Of a DNA stretch of 64,000 nt, positions 43,195 to 55,464 are shown in pieces. Where the stretch lies: positions 14,151,628 through 14,215,627 of the forward strand of contig NC_087075.1 of assembly GCF_026151205.1 (NCBI RefSeq), read 5' to 3'. The first letter of the stretch is position 1. Every line of letters starts with the position of its first letter. A program made the position numbers and the translations under genes. Origin of the DNA: Bolinopsis microptera (taxonomy: Eukaryota > Ctenophora > Tentaculata > Lobata > Bolinopsidae). Under the pieces are notes generated by a model that was not told the origin of the DNA, did not search any database, and saw only the letters and a list, made by a program, of their open reading frames with translations.

Positions 43195-45130
43195 AAGAAT
43201 TATTTCAATTGGGCACTCAGTGACTGAGCTATTATAAGGCCAACTTATGCGCCTTGAGATGACATTGGGACTGGTTAATGTGATCATTGTCATAATAAAT
43301 TTGAATGCAACAATAATGGTGACCGGAATGAATCTATAGGATTTCTGATGACTTAAAAATTCTTCTATGAAGAAAGATAAGAATATAACATAAGCGTGGT
43401 GCTCTAACAGAGAGTTAGGATGCACTAAAGTACTGTAGACAGGGCAGATACCCACAAATATGTATTCCTGATAATATTAAGGTACAGGTTAACTTCCAGC
43501 TGAGATAACCATGTGGTTTCCTGCAACAAATCACAAACTGACTGTCTACAAGTTCGTTACAGCGTACTGGCTAACAGGTACCACAGCAATAGAAGTTAGT
43601 AGTTAGTAGAATATTTCAATTTTCTCAACCCCACAATTATTAACAATATTACTGTGTTACCATCTTTACTGGCGTGAGGTGAGTGTACAACTACAAGTAC
43701 AAGTACGATTAATGATGGGATTTGCTGCTAGTCTAATAAACCGACAAACAAAAGACCACAACTTCTTCTTAAGTGCATATCGAGGGCTATAACCCTTGTT
43801 AAGACGGAGTTAATTTTAAGAAGGTAAATTTTGTGACCACAATTTCTGATCAAAATGTTACGTGGTAATTTGAGCTAACGAGAATACTATTTTTTATTGC
43901 CGTCGACTCAGTAGATTTACCTTTTACTTTAGTCTTGTGTATGTTATTTTAAATTTGAAGCTCAAAATTATCATAATTTAGATGGTCGCATATAGTTAAT
44001 AGTACATACTGAAACAGTACAGAAATTCGATGCCAGTGATTATAATTAATATCAAAGATTTTGTTGCTGCGTAATCGTTTGAGAGATCATTTAATCGTGC
44101 GCAAATCCTAAATAGTCAAGTGCATGTTATATAAAACTGTTGTAAGTTTCGAGCATTATTAAAAATATCCATTGTTGTAATATGGTATTTAGAGATATCT
44201 TTTAGGATATCTTAGTTTAGCATAACGTTTAAGGGACGTAGAATTTAGTATGTGTTTCCGGGTATTATATAATAACCAATGTTTTTATATGTTCGTATTT
44301 GGGAGTTACACATTTTGAGTGTAAGTCGGTTGGCTGGCAGAACTACTGTCAGACTAACTGTCTGTAACGAGCCGTCCGCTCACTTTGCACCTGACTAACA
44401 GCCAGACCTGTGGTTGGTCCTCGCGGACGCAGGGTGACTGCTAGTGGAGTGCTCATTGGCGAGACTGCGAGTCACGTGGTGCAGGCAGATGCGTTGTGCC
44501 GTCACGCAGTGTGGCGTGACGAGTTTTTAGAGTATACCGGGAGAGCCGGATGTGGAGAGCTCACTTCTTAGTTGCCCCTTAATCATTTTAAGGGATTCAA
44601 ATTGACGGTAGCCAGTCTAACTGAGCACTACCATTTGTGATTAGTCACGTCAATTGATTGGAGCGAACACTTGGAAGTTTTTATCTGTTGACGTTCACTT
44701 TGTATTACTTTTCCATTTATTTAATTCTCATTTTTAGTTACTCGTTTCATTTCTATTACACGGTACGCCCTGCCGTTCGTGCCACGTGACTAGAGCTTGA
44801 CTAGCATACACTAAATACCAAGAAACGCGGTTTTCTATACATATTGAAAAAGATTCCTTGATTGTCATCGAATCTGACAGATTCATGATCTTGTCATTCC
44901 TTTACAAAGTAAAAATTATGAGTTTAGACGTCTCACAAACTTAACATTTTTTTTGTTAATACTAAACAGTATATTCAATCTATAGACTATATCTTATAAA
45001 ATATATGTTTAACATGTCTGGATCACGGACCAGTGCCGGAACAGGATACCTTAGTATCCTATTCTCTAACTTTACTGTTCAACTATTGCAATACAACTGG
45101 CCAAGAAGAATAATCTATGCCCAAAAACCC
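43195..45130. repeat. Duplicated region, copy 2 (without the lectin gene)
   Basis: Matches the upstream region of the lectin gene and ends near 45105, just where the lectin promoter and coding part would follow. The second block is interrupted by a 669-bp insertion (44173-44841). Confidence 0.75.
44173..44841 (+). mobile_element. 669-bp insertion, possible solo LTR
   Basis: Copy 1 reads AAAATATCCATATTGC at 40073-40088 with no gap. Copy 2 has 669 bp inserted there. The inserted piece starts TGTTGTAATATGG and ends CTATACA, the TG..CA ends of an LTR. The bases beside it (TCCAT / TACAT) could be a 5-bp target duplication with one change. No inner retrotransposon genes are present. It is GC-richer than its surroundings in the middle. 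Confidence 0.5.
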
Positions 45131-45666
45131 AACCCGGCCATTCATAGACACGTAGATTTTGTGTTATCTTCAAATCTCGAAATTTGTAAGAAGATAACCA
45201 CTATTTACCACTTTTAACCATTGGAATCTCCGCTAATAAAACGACTTCTGATTGTCGTAGAAGGTTATAGATTGAACCGTTGTGTTTATAACATAAGAGA
45301 GAACAAATTTTATTCGCCAACCTTTGGATTAAATAATTAATTAATCAAATTATTTAAAATATCCAAAAATTTTAAAAATTATTTTCGATTCTAAAATAGT
45401 TTTAAAATTGCATAACACGAATAATTAACAATTTTTCATTTAATTGATTGGGAAATCGACGCTGCACTTAATTTAACCATGTATACTAGTTACTTATGAG
45501 TCCTCAGCTGGGCACATTGGTGCAATTGTCCTGACATTTTTGAGGCAGGTTGAAATCACATGTATTCATGCTTTTTGCATGAACAGGCATGGCCACAACT
45601 GACTTTAAACAGTTGCAACTGATGTTTTGGGAATGAGCTTTATCGGAGCTGTATCAATAAGAGTGG

Positions 45667-46091
45667 TCAACTGGTACATGTGATCCTTTGTTCCTCTTCC
45701 ATCCCCAGCTTATCGGATCTAGTTATTGTCAATCCCACGCCTGCAAGCTGATGGTAAACACGATAAGAAGGTTGTTCAGCTGCCCCAAGATGTTGGAGGG
45801 AGCTGTTCGCACTTGATGTCTGTTGTTGAAGATTTACGACTTCTGTTTCAAGTACCGAAAGTCTGGCTTCATTAGTCAATGATCTCGATTTTGATGAAAT
45901 CAGCTGCGCATCATAAGGTCTCCGACATGCTTTGGTAAGCTGGTGTAGAATTTGCCGCGAATTTCAAAAAAGCTATATATTACACTTTCATCGATAGATG
46001 CAATCGTTCTGAATAGCCGATCCTTACCAACTCCGTTGAGTCTTGTAATCAACATAATCGTTGTTTGCGAACATGCTGTCAAACTGCACAT
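45667..46091 (-). pseudogene. Unrecognised broken frame inside the 2.6 kb element
   Basis: Two minus-strand frames run end to end with a frame change near 45900. The first (from 46091) contains NGVGKDRLFRTIASIDESV and EIRGKFYTSLPKHVGDLMMR, which read like real protein. The second (to 45667) contains RLSVLETEVVNLQQQ, a short coiled coil. Together they resemble the C-terminal part of one protein. I do not recognise the family. Location inside inverted ends suggests a transposon protein. Confidence 0.4.
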
Positions 46092-46499
46092 TGCAAAAGG
46101 CCATTATATTCGGAATATGAGATGAATTCTGAAAAGATGCCGGCGAAACAGATGAAATTGACGTAGTATCAAGAAAATTAGATTATTATAGTTAGCGAAA
46201 TTGATCTGGTAAATCAATGATTTCCTAATCGATAACCATGCGACCAGGGTGCTAGATTACCGTAATTGGGCTTCTGCTCGATCCTATAGGGGGAATCTAG
46301 TGCACTAAGCTTCGGAGGAAAACAATAACCACTTCACGTTGCACTGCCACCTCCTACTAAAGGCCCTTTGGGGGTATTGAAATTAATTAAAGCAGTGTAT
46401 TTTTGACGCTGATTTCGGAAAATCGAATGCCCCAAGACGTAGGGTAAAAATGCCTAACGTATGTGTACTATTACCACCTCCCCCCTCCCCGCACACAAT

Positions 46500-46807
46500 A
46501 ACTTACCCTGCCAGAACCCGGAACTTGAGGATTTATCATTTGTGCGATCTTCTAGGTTACAGAATGGACATTTGTTTAAACTGTGTTCGTGAACTAAGAA
46601 TGGTTCTGCCTCTGTTACAACCGGTTCATCTTCATTAGCCGTAAGATTCTTTGGATCTGGTATATGGTCACTGCTTGCATTAACAAACAATAGACGTTCA
46701 CTCCTGAGCGGGAATCGGTCAGGACGTTGTACTTTGCCGTTAATTTTGTTCTGGACCAGGGGTTCGTTGATCCAATCTGTTGGTGCGGGACGGTTTTGAT
46801 TAATCAT
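46500..46807 (-). CDS. Unrecognised exon with a CxxC motif, inside the 2.6 kb element
   Basis: The ATG at 46807 opens a frame with RPAPTDWINEP, an acidic stretch (ANEDEPVVTEAEPF) and NKCPFCNLEDR, and reaches a good donor (GGTAAGTT) near 46500. A separate exon-like stretch upstream on the same strand, 46919-47017 (EELIPVNSFKRRMIDKVNLY, phase 1-1), may belong to the same gene, but the phases of the two do not obviously fit. Function unknown. Confidence 0.3.
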
Positions 46808-48187
46808 TACAGAGTATGAAAGGCTTCAGGACTGTATCTATCGTTTTCAAATTTGCTGGGCATAGTTTAAAAGTTAGTGCACTTAACTATAAGATAACTT
46901 AGTTAATAGTACCTGGGGACAGCAAACCCTTTCCATATTTCATTCCATACAAATTTACTTTGTCAATCATTCGCCTCTTAAAGCTATTCACCGGAATTAA
47001 CTCCTCATTTGCTGGTAAATTAAACACTTGTATTGGTTAAGAATGCATCTAGTCGCGCTCGCCGCTGACATCAAATTAAAAGACTAAATCAACGGTTATA
47101 ACAAAACATATTACTTATTATTGTATATTTGTTTGACTGTTACTTAATAGAAGCAGCACGCCGTTTTAGTCTTCAGGCACACGATGTGTTCTGCTGTTGT
47201 CAAAATATTAACTATTTCGAGTGATGTCAGTCCTCGATTCTTGGCAGATTTCAACTTTTTACGGGTAGAGTCGTAACATAAAGCAAAAGTGAAGCTTACA
47301 ACTTCCGAAACGATAAACTGTCAATCATGAGTTATTTAAGATCGTAGGATTCAGTTTCTCTTGTTTAAACTAACCAGTTCAACAATCCTAGTTAAGCACA
47401 ATACTAAGTCGATATTATATGATGTTCAAATATTTATTAGCTATAGCATCGTACAAATTTCGACGTTTATTCCATTGATCTGGATCTCTTTTATCTGTTA
47501 TCTAATCTATGTAGACGGTGTTTGTTCTATTATTCAAGTTAAATATTACATTTTACCGTTTTATCGTCACGGCAAGATTTTTGGTTAAAATTTATATTTT
47601 TGAAATTTTTAAAACAATTTTACTTATTATATAATTAATTAATTGATTATTATATAATAAAAGGTTGGCAAATAAAAAGATGTTTCTCTAATGTTGTTGA
47701 ACACATCGGTTCAATCTAGAACTTCTACGACATTCAGAAGTGTTTTATTAGCGGCGGATCCAATGTGGGAATAAAAGTGGTAAATAGTCCAAGTCCAAAA
47801 TATTGAAAGTGAAATTTTCAAAAGTTTTATAAAAAATTAGGTCATTGTTCGTGTAATGTATTGTGCAAAATTGTTATAAAAAAATTTTTTGATATATTTG
47901 AAAATTTACCGGTGATTCGGAATCAGCGTCCAAAAATACACCGATCTAGATCAGTTTCATGCCCAAAGGGCCTTTTCACAAGAATTTTCTTAAAATTTGG
48001 GCGAGCGATTTAGTAGGAGCGGTTAACTGCAGCCGTTTCAAAAAACAATTTGTTTTGGTATTCATTGTAAATGTTTTTTGTTTTTTCGTGCGATGCGCGC
48101 GCTCCCTCGTTAATATGTAATAATAGGTGACAAATAGCAAAATAATTTGATTCACAATTAATGTAAAAGTAATCTTGTTTCCCGTCG

Positions 48188-48544
48188 CACAGGGGGGGCT
48201 GAAACCAGGTTTTCGATCAAATGCTGCCATTTGTAGTCAAACGTCGCCAACAGTTGCTCTCGTCCAATGAAATCGCTGCATTTTGCAAGTCAGTATGCAT
48301 AATTGAATTACATATATTCATATATATGCGGAGCTTGGCTTGTAGCGCGATGCACTACTGGGTCGCGCGCGCATCAAATATGCTTCTCGCAACCACAGAT
48401 CGGCGAGATGCGAAGGATTGACATCTTAAATCAAAAGCTTGGCTTACATAATGCAGCGATTTCATTGGACGAGAGCAACTTTTGGCGACGTTTGACTACA
48501 CATGGCAGCGTTTGATCGAAAACCTGGTTTCAGTTCCCCCTGTG
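48188..48544. mobile_element. 357-bp MITE with about 95-bp inverted ends
   Basis: The outer parts mirror each other (CTGAAACCAGGTTTTCGATC against GATCGAAAACCTGGTTTCAG; ATTTCATTGGACGAGAGCAAC against its complement). The element starts CACAGGGGG and ends CCCCCTGTG. GTCG lies directly outside both ends (48184-48187 and 48545-48548), which looks like a 4-bp target duplication. No coding capacity. Confidence 0.82.
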
Positions 48545-48548
48545 GTCG

Positions 48549-50850
48549 GGCGTTGTTAGGTAGGGGTATAGTGAATTGAGGGTAAACTGGTTTGCAATAT
48601 CTCAGGTTTGCAATATCTCAGGTTTGCAATATCTAACGGCCTGTATTATAATTATAGTAATTTATAGAATAGTTTTACTAAAAGACTGGTAGTCGGTCTA
48701 GACTGGTAGTCAGATTAGTTTTGAAGTCTTTATCGGTAGGGTTGCAATGTCCCACGGCGTGAAGCTGTAGTTAGTATTTTAAGCCGTTGTAAATTAGTAG
48801 TTATTTGGAATTGTGACGTTCCCGGTGGGAAAAGTAGTGGCTTGAAGATTGTTAAAGTTTCAAATTTATTAGAACTTATAGTTAAAAGAATACTTACAAT
48901 TATTTTAACAGCATTGATTTTTGATTATTGTGTTGACGAACTAGCCGAGGTGTTACAAGAGTGCCATGAGAATCAACTCCCCCTTCAACTCCCCAAAGAC
49001 CTGTCAACCAGCAGTCTACAAAAAGGGAAGCTCGCCTGCTGCTCGCTGCCTTCCGCCTTTCGCCTTCTGCATTCACCTGTTCCTATCATGGCCCGGGGTC
49101 TTGCTCTGCTGTATCCGTTCTCTCTCCACATGTTACTCATTTCTATTATAGATTCCTCGCACTACTAGTACTACCTGTTCCCGATAGATCCTTCCAGAAT
49201 TAGGCTATGGAGTTCCTTTCCTGAGGTAAAAATCTTACGTAAACCTTAATCCATCGTTCATAATCATAGCACTTTTCCACTTGTTAACGTTGACGATTGT
49301 AGTATTATAGTTATTTCCTGTGTACTAATTATTAGTTCTAATAGTTATTGGTTTCCAGGCAATATGACGGTGATACCCAACCCACTTGCTCTGCCTGTCC
49401 TCACCTAAGCTCCACCAGTCGTATTGCTTCGTAAGTTTATTACGTCTTCATTAAGAGGTTCCTACGATAGATTTTCCCTTAATTTAACTTAATCAATCTG
49501 AATATTGTCACTACTTAAACGCTCCGTACTTATAATTATCTTACTTCAGATTGATTCCCCCCTCCTTCCTCGAGAACCGTTCGTCACTATGTTAGATCCT
49601 CGGATGACCATGCAAGATGGTTCAGTTCTAGTTGACATTCCACTATATGAAAAGACCAGATCGCCACTTTATATTCTTATTCCTTGGTTAGTAAATTATA
49701 CTTATAGTGATTCTAGTTCGTAAGTTATCTAGAAGTAGGAAATTAATACCTATATTCCGTATAATTAGTGTGGTCTATTAAATTTGTATTGATATATGAT
49801 CTCTTCAGAGAGAGAGAGAGAGAACCGGAACAGCGACCTCGTGAATCATCCTATTTAATCGCTTCACCCTCGCCACATTCGCTACTACTTCAATTATTGG
49901 GGTAAATGGACATTAAGACTAAGTTATGAGATATGAGAGTTAAATTAATATTGTAGTCCTATTTAACCCAATTATTTTACAACCCTTTATTAATTTGTTT
50001 TAATTGGTTATCTTCCAGATATAAATTCACCTAAAATTCTGAATCCATAATTACAATAGAAATTACTGTCCTAAAATTGTATCTGTACAAAGAGAGTTTG
50101 GGTTTGGACTGTGCCCTGAGTGAGTCTCAAACCGGGAGGTATTCCATAATATCGGAACCTGAATTTCCATACTCTAGTTAAAAGGAGCCCATTATACGTA
50201 GTTAAATTAATGTCATCTAAATTTAATGAAATATAATAAATAAATAATCTCTGGAAGTCATGGAAAATTGGAGCATTAAATAGGCCGTTAAGTAAGTTGT
50301 CGTGCTGAAACCCGAGTACGCCTCTTAACAGGCGTCGAATCTGAATTGCGAGCGTGCTTGATTCACGATGTCAATCCTTCATCTAGTCTTTCGCATCTCG
50401 GCGAGGCGCGCCAAGTGGTACCAGGTACGGTACTTGATTGACAATGTCAATCCATCGAGATCGTTTCTCTGCGAGAATGCTAGTTTGCGCGGCGCGTCGA
50501 AGCGGCGAAGTCCTCCAAGTACGGTGCATTTCGTCAATCTAACGATGGTTATTGATTTCACATAGCCGGATGTGTATACGCGTACTGCGTTACGCGCTTG
50601 TTTCACAAATAGAATTTGCCGCCTTCGGCGCGATCGCGCGCTACTGCAAGCGAGAGGCCGAGAGGGCTCTCGTTAGAGCAAGTTATTGATTTACCAAATG
50701 ATTTATGTAATGAGCGCCATTAGTTGGCACAACATTTTTGTCTCTGATTTTGATAATTTTGGTACCAAAAGTTGCCTTTAAGACGTAAGTGTGAATAATC
50801 AAATTCACCGTGTAGCACAATAATTTATTTTGAGTTAAGCTAAGTTTAAC
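48549..50850. other. Repeat-poor region with exon-like stretches, no gene assigned
   Basis: Holds a triple 16-bp repeat GGTTTGCAATATCTCA (48592-48637) and a short (AG)n (49809-49824). Two stretches have good splice borders: 49359-49430 (TTTCCAG..GTAAGT) and 49551-49690 (CTTCAG..GTTAGT, reading VTMLDPRMTMQDGSVLVDI). Their open frames do not join in phase, so I assign no gene. Confidence 0.4.
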
Positions 50851-51020
50851 TGCACACAGGAGGACTATAGTGCAAAGAAATTGCTGCTAACTGCTGCTCA
50901 AGCTGCTGCTCACTGTACTGCTGCTGTCGCGCGCGCGCCCATAGCAGCAGTGAGCAGCAGTGAGCAGCAGTGAGCAACAGTTGGCATCAGTTTCTTTGCA
51001 CTATAGTCCTCATGTGTGCA
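50851..51020. mobile_element. 170-bp hairpin MITE
   Basis: TGCACACAGGAGGACTATAG and TGCAAAGAAA at the left are mirrored at the right end (TTTCTTTGCA, CTATAGTCCTCATGTGTGCA) with one mismatch over 30 bp. The interior is a GCTGCT / AGCAGC-rich stretch that can also fold back on itself around CGCGCGCGCG. No clear target duplication. Confidence 0.75.
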
Positions 51021-51244
51021 GCCGTCCCAAAAAAATACAAAATATGGCGCAGTTTATATCTCCGCCAAAAGCAAATTTGTAAGCACTCACGCGCATTATA
51101 TCAAAATGTGATTTTAAATTTTCGCATTGGATGGTTGCACATTGGATGGTTGCTATGCCGCGCCCCAGCGCCCTGCAGCATTACAATATTTATTCCTTCA
51201 ATTGAGACCTTCGGCCCGCATTTAAGCTACTCGTCTGATACCTT

Positions 51245-51925
51245 TATTTTTTAACAGCTTATTTTTAAAACATTTGATCAATTATTCTATCTTATTTTGT
51301 TCCATTTTAAACTGTACGATCAGTTGTGAATTTGTTTAATACATTTGAGTTTACAGTTGCAGTGCACTTCATCAGACTAGAATTTCAGTTGACTAATGTT
51401 TTCTTCTCTTAAATCAGCTTATTGTTTAACATTTTATTAATTATTCTGTCTTATTTTGTTCCATTTTAAACTGTACGATTAATTGTGAGTGTGTTTTATA
51501 TACATTTGAGTTCATAGTTGTGAACTTTATTTCCAGTATTTTATGTGACAGAGATTAGTTAAGGTAAAAGTGTGTCAAACAGTATATATACATTCAATTA
51601 ACGCAAGTGATGCAATTGGCAGAGCACAATCAAATTAAGTGTTGCAATTGGCAGAGCACAATTCATTGCTACCAATAATTTTTTCAAAATTTTTTTAACA
51701 AAACACATGATCTACTCCATTATAGGGGCAGGGATGAGGTTGTATGAGACTTCTGATAGCTGAATCTCACGTTTGGTGTCCACCTTCTTTCCTCGGTACC
51801 CTCGTAGAGCAATAAGAGTTGTTCAACTAATATTTGCTTCTCCTAAATCAGCTTATTTTTAACATGTGATCAATTATTCTGTCTTGTTTTGTTCCATTTT
51901 AAACTGTACGATCAGTTGTGTATGA
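51245..51925. repeat. Three spaced copies of an approximately 110-bp AT-rich repeat
   Basis: AACAGCTTATTTTTAAAACA, TTGATCAATTATTCT, TTTTGTTCCATTTTAAACTG and TACGATCAGTTGTG recur at about 51255, 51414 and 51848, with unrelated spacers between. They lie just upstream of the 79-bp satellite. Confidence 0.75.
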
Positions 51926-53190
51926 AAATTATAATGATTGTCACGAGATGTTTGATCTAGTTATTAGAGTTGAGCTAATTCTAGTCCTTGTTATGACAGT
52001 ATTAACACTGTAATAGTTGTCACGAGATGTTTGATCTAGTTGTAAGAGTTAAGCTATTCCTAGTCCTTGATATGACAGTATTAAAACTGTAATAATTGTC
52101 ACGAGATGTTTGATATAGTTATTAGAGTTGAGCTATTCCTAGTCCTTGTTATGACAGTATTAAAACTGTAATAGTTGTCACGAGATGTTTGATCTAGTTA
52201 TTAGAGTTGAGCTATTCCTAGTCCTTGCTATGACAGTATTAAAACTAAAATATTTGTCACGAGGTGTTTGAGCGAGTTGTTAGAGTTGAGCTATTCCTAG
52301 TCCTTGTTATGACAGTATTAAAACTGACAATAATTGTCACAAGATGTTTGATCTAGTTGTTAGAGTTGAGCTATTCCTAGTCCTTGTTATGACAGTATTA
52401 AAACTGTAATAGTTGTCACGAGATGTTTGATCTAGTTATTAGAGTTGAGCTATTCCTAGTCCTTGCTATGACAGTATTAAAACTACAATAGTTGTCACGA
52501 GATGTTTGATCTAGTTGTTAGAGTTGAGCTATTCCTAGTCCTTGTTATGACAGTATTTAAACTGTAATAATTGTCACAAGATGTTTGATCTAGTTGTTAG
52601 AGTTGAGCTATTCCTAGTCCTTGCTATGACAGTATTAAAACTACAATAGTTGTCACGAGATGTTTGATCTAGTTGTTAGAGTTGAGCTATTCCTAGTCCT
52701 TGCTATGAAAGTATTTAAACTGTAATAATTGTCACGAGGTGTTTGAGCTAGTTGTTAGAATTCAGCTATTCCTAGTCCTTGATATGACAGTATCAAAACT
52801 ACAATAGTTGTCACGAGATGTTTGATCTAGTTGTTAGAGTTGAGATATTCCTAGTCCTTGATATGACAGTATTAAAACTGTAATAATTGTCACGAGGTGT
52901 TTGAGCTAGTTGTTAGAATTCAGCTATTCCTAGTCCTTGTTATGACAGTATTAAAACTGTAATAATTGTCACGAGATGTTTGATCTAGTTGTTAGAGTTG
53001 AGCTATTCCTAGTCCTTGCTATGACAGTATTAAAACTACAATAGTTGTCACGAGATGTTTGATCTAGTTGTTAGAGTTGAGCTATTCCTAGTCACTAGTC
53101 CTTGCTATGAAAGTATTTAAACTGTAATAATTGTCACGAGGTGTTTGAGCTAGTTGTTAGAATTCAGCTATTCCTAGTCCTTGTTATGTA
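51925..53190. repeat. 79-bp satellite, about 16 copies
   Basis: The unit holds GTCACGAGATGTTTGATC, TAGTTGTTAGAGTTGAGC, TATTCCTAGTCCTTG and TATGACAGTATTAAAACT. Copies differ by scattered substitutions and a variant GTCACGAGGTGTTTGAGC, which appears in at least four copies. No spacer or coding sense. Confidence 0.95.
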
Positions 53191-54350
53191 TAATATCTTC
53201 TCCCATGCTATTAATGTGCCAAGTTCGATTTCGGTTTCTTGCACTTTACTTATATGTAATATTTTTCTTCCTATAAACTCAAAACTGGTATGTTAGGAAG
53301 CAAAAGAGGCTGTTTAATGTAACTTCAGGAAGGCGCGACTGTGAAAATAGTTGAGAAAACTACGCGCATTAATGCTAAAATGTGATGCTTTTGGCGGGGA
53401 TATAAACTGCGCCAAAAAATATGTCTTGATATTCGTTGACAATTGTTAATGGTCTGGCTCGGCGCGCGCTATTTCGTAGCACTTGCCATCGGGCAACATT
53501 TCGAGAAGAAAGCGGCGCGCGCTACTTCGAAGAAATTTAGACGAGTACAGAGTAACATTAAACATCCGTCAGGATATTCGTTGTAAATGTTTTTGTTTTT
53601 GTGCGCGCTCCCTCGTTAATAAGTGAGTACAAATTGTTTACAACCTACCAGGACGCGCGCCGAGTTGGACTCGTCGACGGTCCAATATATGGAACAGATA
53701 TTTTACGAGTATCACCCGTTAAGTATCACCCGTTAAAGTACAAATAGCAAAAATAATGTTATTCAAAATTAATGTAAAAATTAATTGACGATGTCAGCTC
53801 GGCGAGGCACAGTAACGCATGCATGAAATAAAAGTTAATAAGATAATTGATAATGTTTTTGATACATTTTTAAAAATTACTGACAATTAAATTGATAAGC
53901 ATTGATTAATGTTGGTGGGGAAATATTTATTATATATTTTTTTCACATAGTGCGATGATATTTTGTAAACGTGTGCACGCGGTTGTCACGACGTGATAGT
54001 CTGATACAACAAGTATTCACTATTCACATGTTATTGAACTGTGAACAGGATATAGTTAATTGACGATCGCGATGTCAATTCATCGCAGCTCGCCGAGGCA
54101 CAGTAGCGCATTTCGTTAATTGACGATGTCAATTCATGGCAGCTCGGCGCGGCACAGTAGCGCATCTCACCGATGTCGCTGTGAGAAGCCTCATTGAGTG
54201 CGCGGCGCGGCACAGTAACGCATCGCGCTACAATTACAACGCATTTCGCCGATCTAGCGAGTGTGTCGCTGTGAAAAGCTCATTGAGTGCGCGGCCTCAT
54301 TGAGTGCGCGGCGCGGCACAGTAACGCATCGCGCTACAAAGGATATAGGT
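53191..54350. repeat. Mixed GC-rich repeat fragments
   Basis: Contains TGTGCGCGCTCCCTCGTTAAT (also at 48085-48112) and direct repeats of GCGCGGCACAGTA.CGCAT with CATTGAGTGCGCGG (54060-54340). It seems to be a patchwork of older elements. No gene seen. Confidence 0.55.
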
Positions 54351-55464
54351 GCTGTTAAATATGGCTGCAATTACAATTTACTAATTATGCAGGCAAGCGG
54401 ATCCAAATCATAAAATATGTATCTTTAGGCCCCAATTTTGCATGCCAGGACCATTTCAGATCAATATAAGATCAAGATGTCTCAATATCACTAATAGTAT
54501 TGGAAATATATTATTTTCAGTGGCGTAACAAAGGGCCCGGCCGCCAACTCCGCTGTGTGGAGGGGGGGGGCGCAATCTTAGGGGGGGGGGGGGGAATCGG
54601 CGTTTGAATGTACTGTGGGACAATTTGGAAAAAACTTAACTACGGTACTACTACTAGCAAAACTGCGTGCTTTGCTCTAGAAACACACTTTTTTTTTAAT
54701 TCACCGGCGTATCCGCGTATCGTCTAAAATCATATAATTTGTTCAATTTTAGGGAAGGACGCCAAAAGGGGAAAGGGCGCCAACTTGTAGGTTTATAACC
54801 TACCAGGACGCGCACGACGGTCCTTTGAAACAAATATTTTACGAGTATCACCCGTTAAGCGCCAACAGGGGGGGGGGGGGGGGGTAGGGTGGATGGTTTT
54901 TTAATCGTATTTATGGAATTGTTACCGTTGTAAAACTTACATTATGACAGTTCAGATGGCGAAAGTTTTATCGAAAATGGACCTGTCATTGTTCTGGAAA
55001 TAACAATAATAAACAATAATATCTATGACCAATTTAACCATATTAAGAAATGTGGTCGGTGATCCAGTATTGAGCATATGTGCAACTGTGTGAGTTCAGT
55101 ATTCTAATTGCCCCCTTCAAGCAGCTAAGGTGCGTCTTACTAGCAGTCATGTGACCGAGATCACGTGATAACACCTTTAACTAACTTATTGCCCTGAGGA
55201 TCAATTGGTACAATGTGTATTGAGGTAAATTGGTCGGGGTATGTTTTATTATATAATATCAGTATTTACACTGAAACATTCAATAGCTTTCCTTAGCTGT
55301 TGGAACAGTGAAAGACCAAAATATTAGATGTTAACCCTGAGCAAATTGTAGCTTGTAGTTGTACATTTAATATAATCAATAATACTACATACTACCTTGT
55401 CGGACTTTATTTAAACGGACTTTAGTTCATAGTTGGATGCTATAAGCCCAAGTTTACAGTTTAC

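Larger units (their letters stand above)
45200..47788. mobile_element. 2.6 kb element with imperfect inverted ends
   Basis: The left end (ACTATTTACCACTTTTA, then CCGCTAATAAAAC, ACTTCTGA, GTCGTAGAAG, GATTGAACCG) is mirrored at the right end (47580-47788) with small gaps over about 200 bp. The interior has minus-strand open pieces listed separately. No known transposase motif was recognised. Confidence 0.55.
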
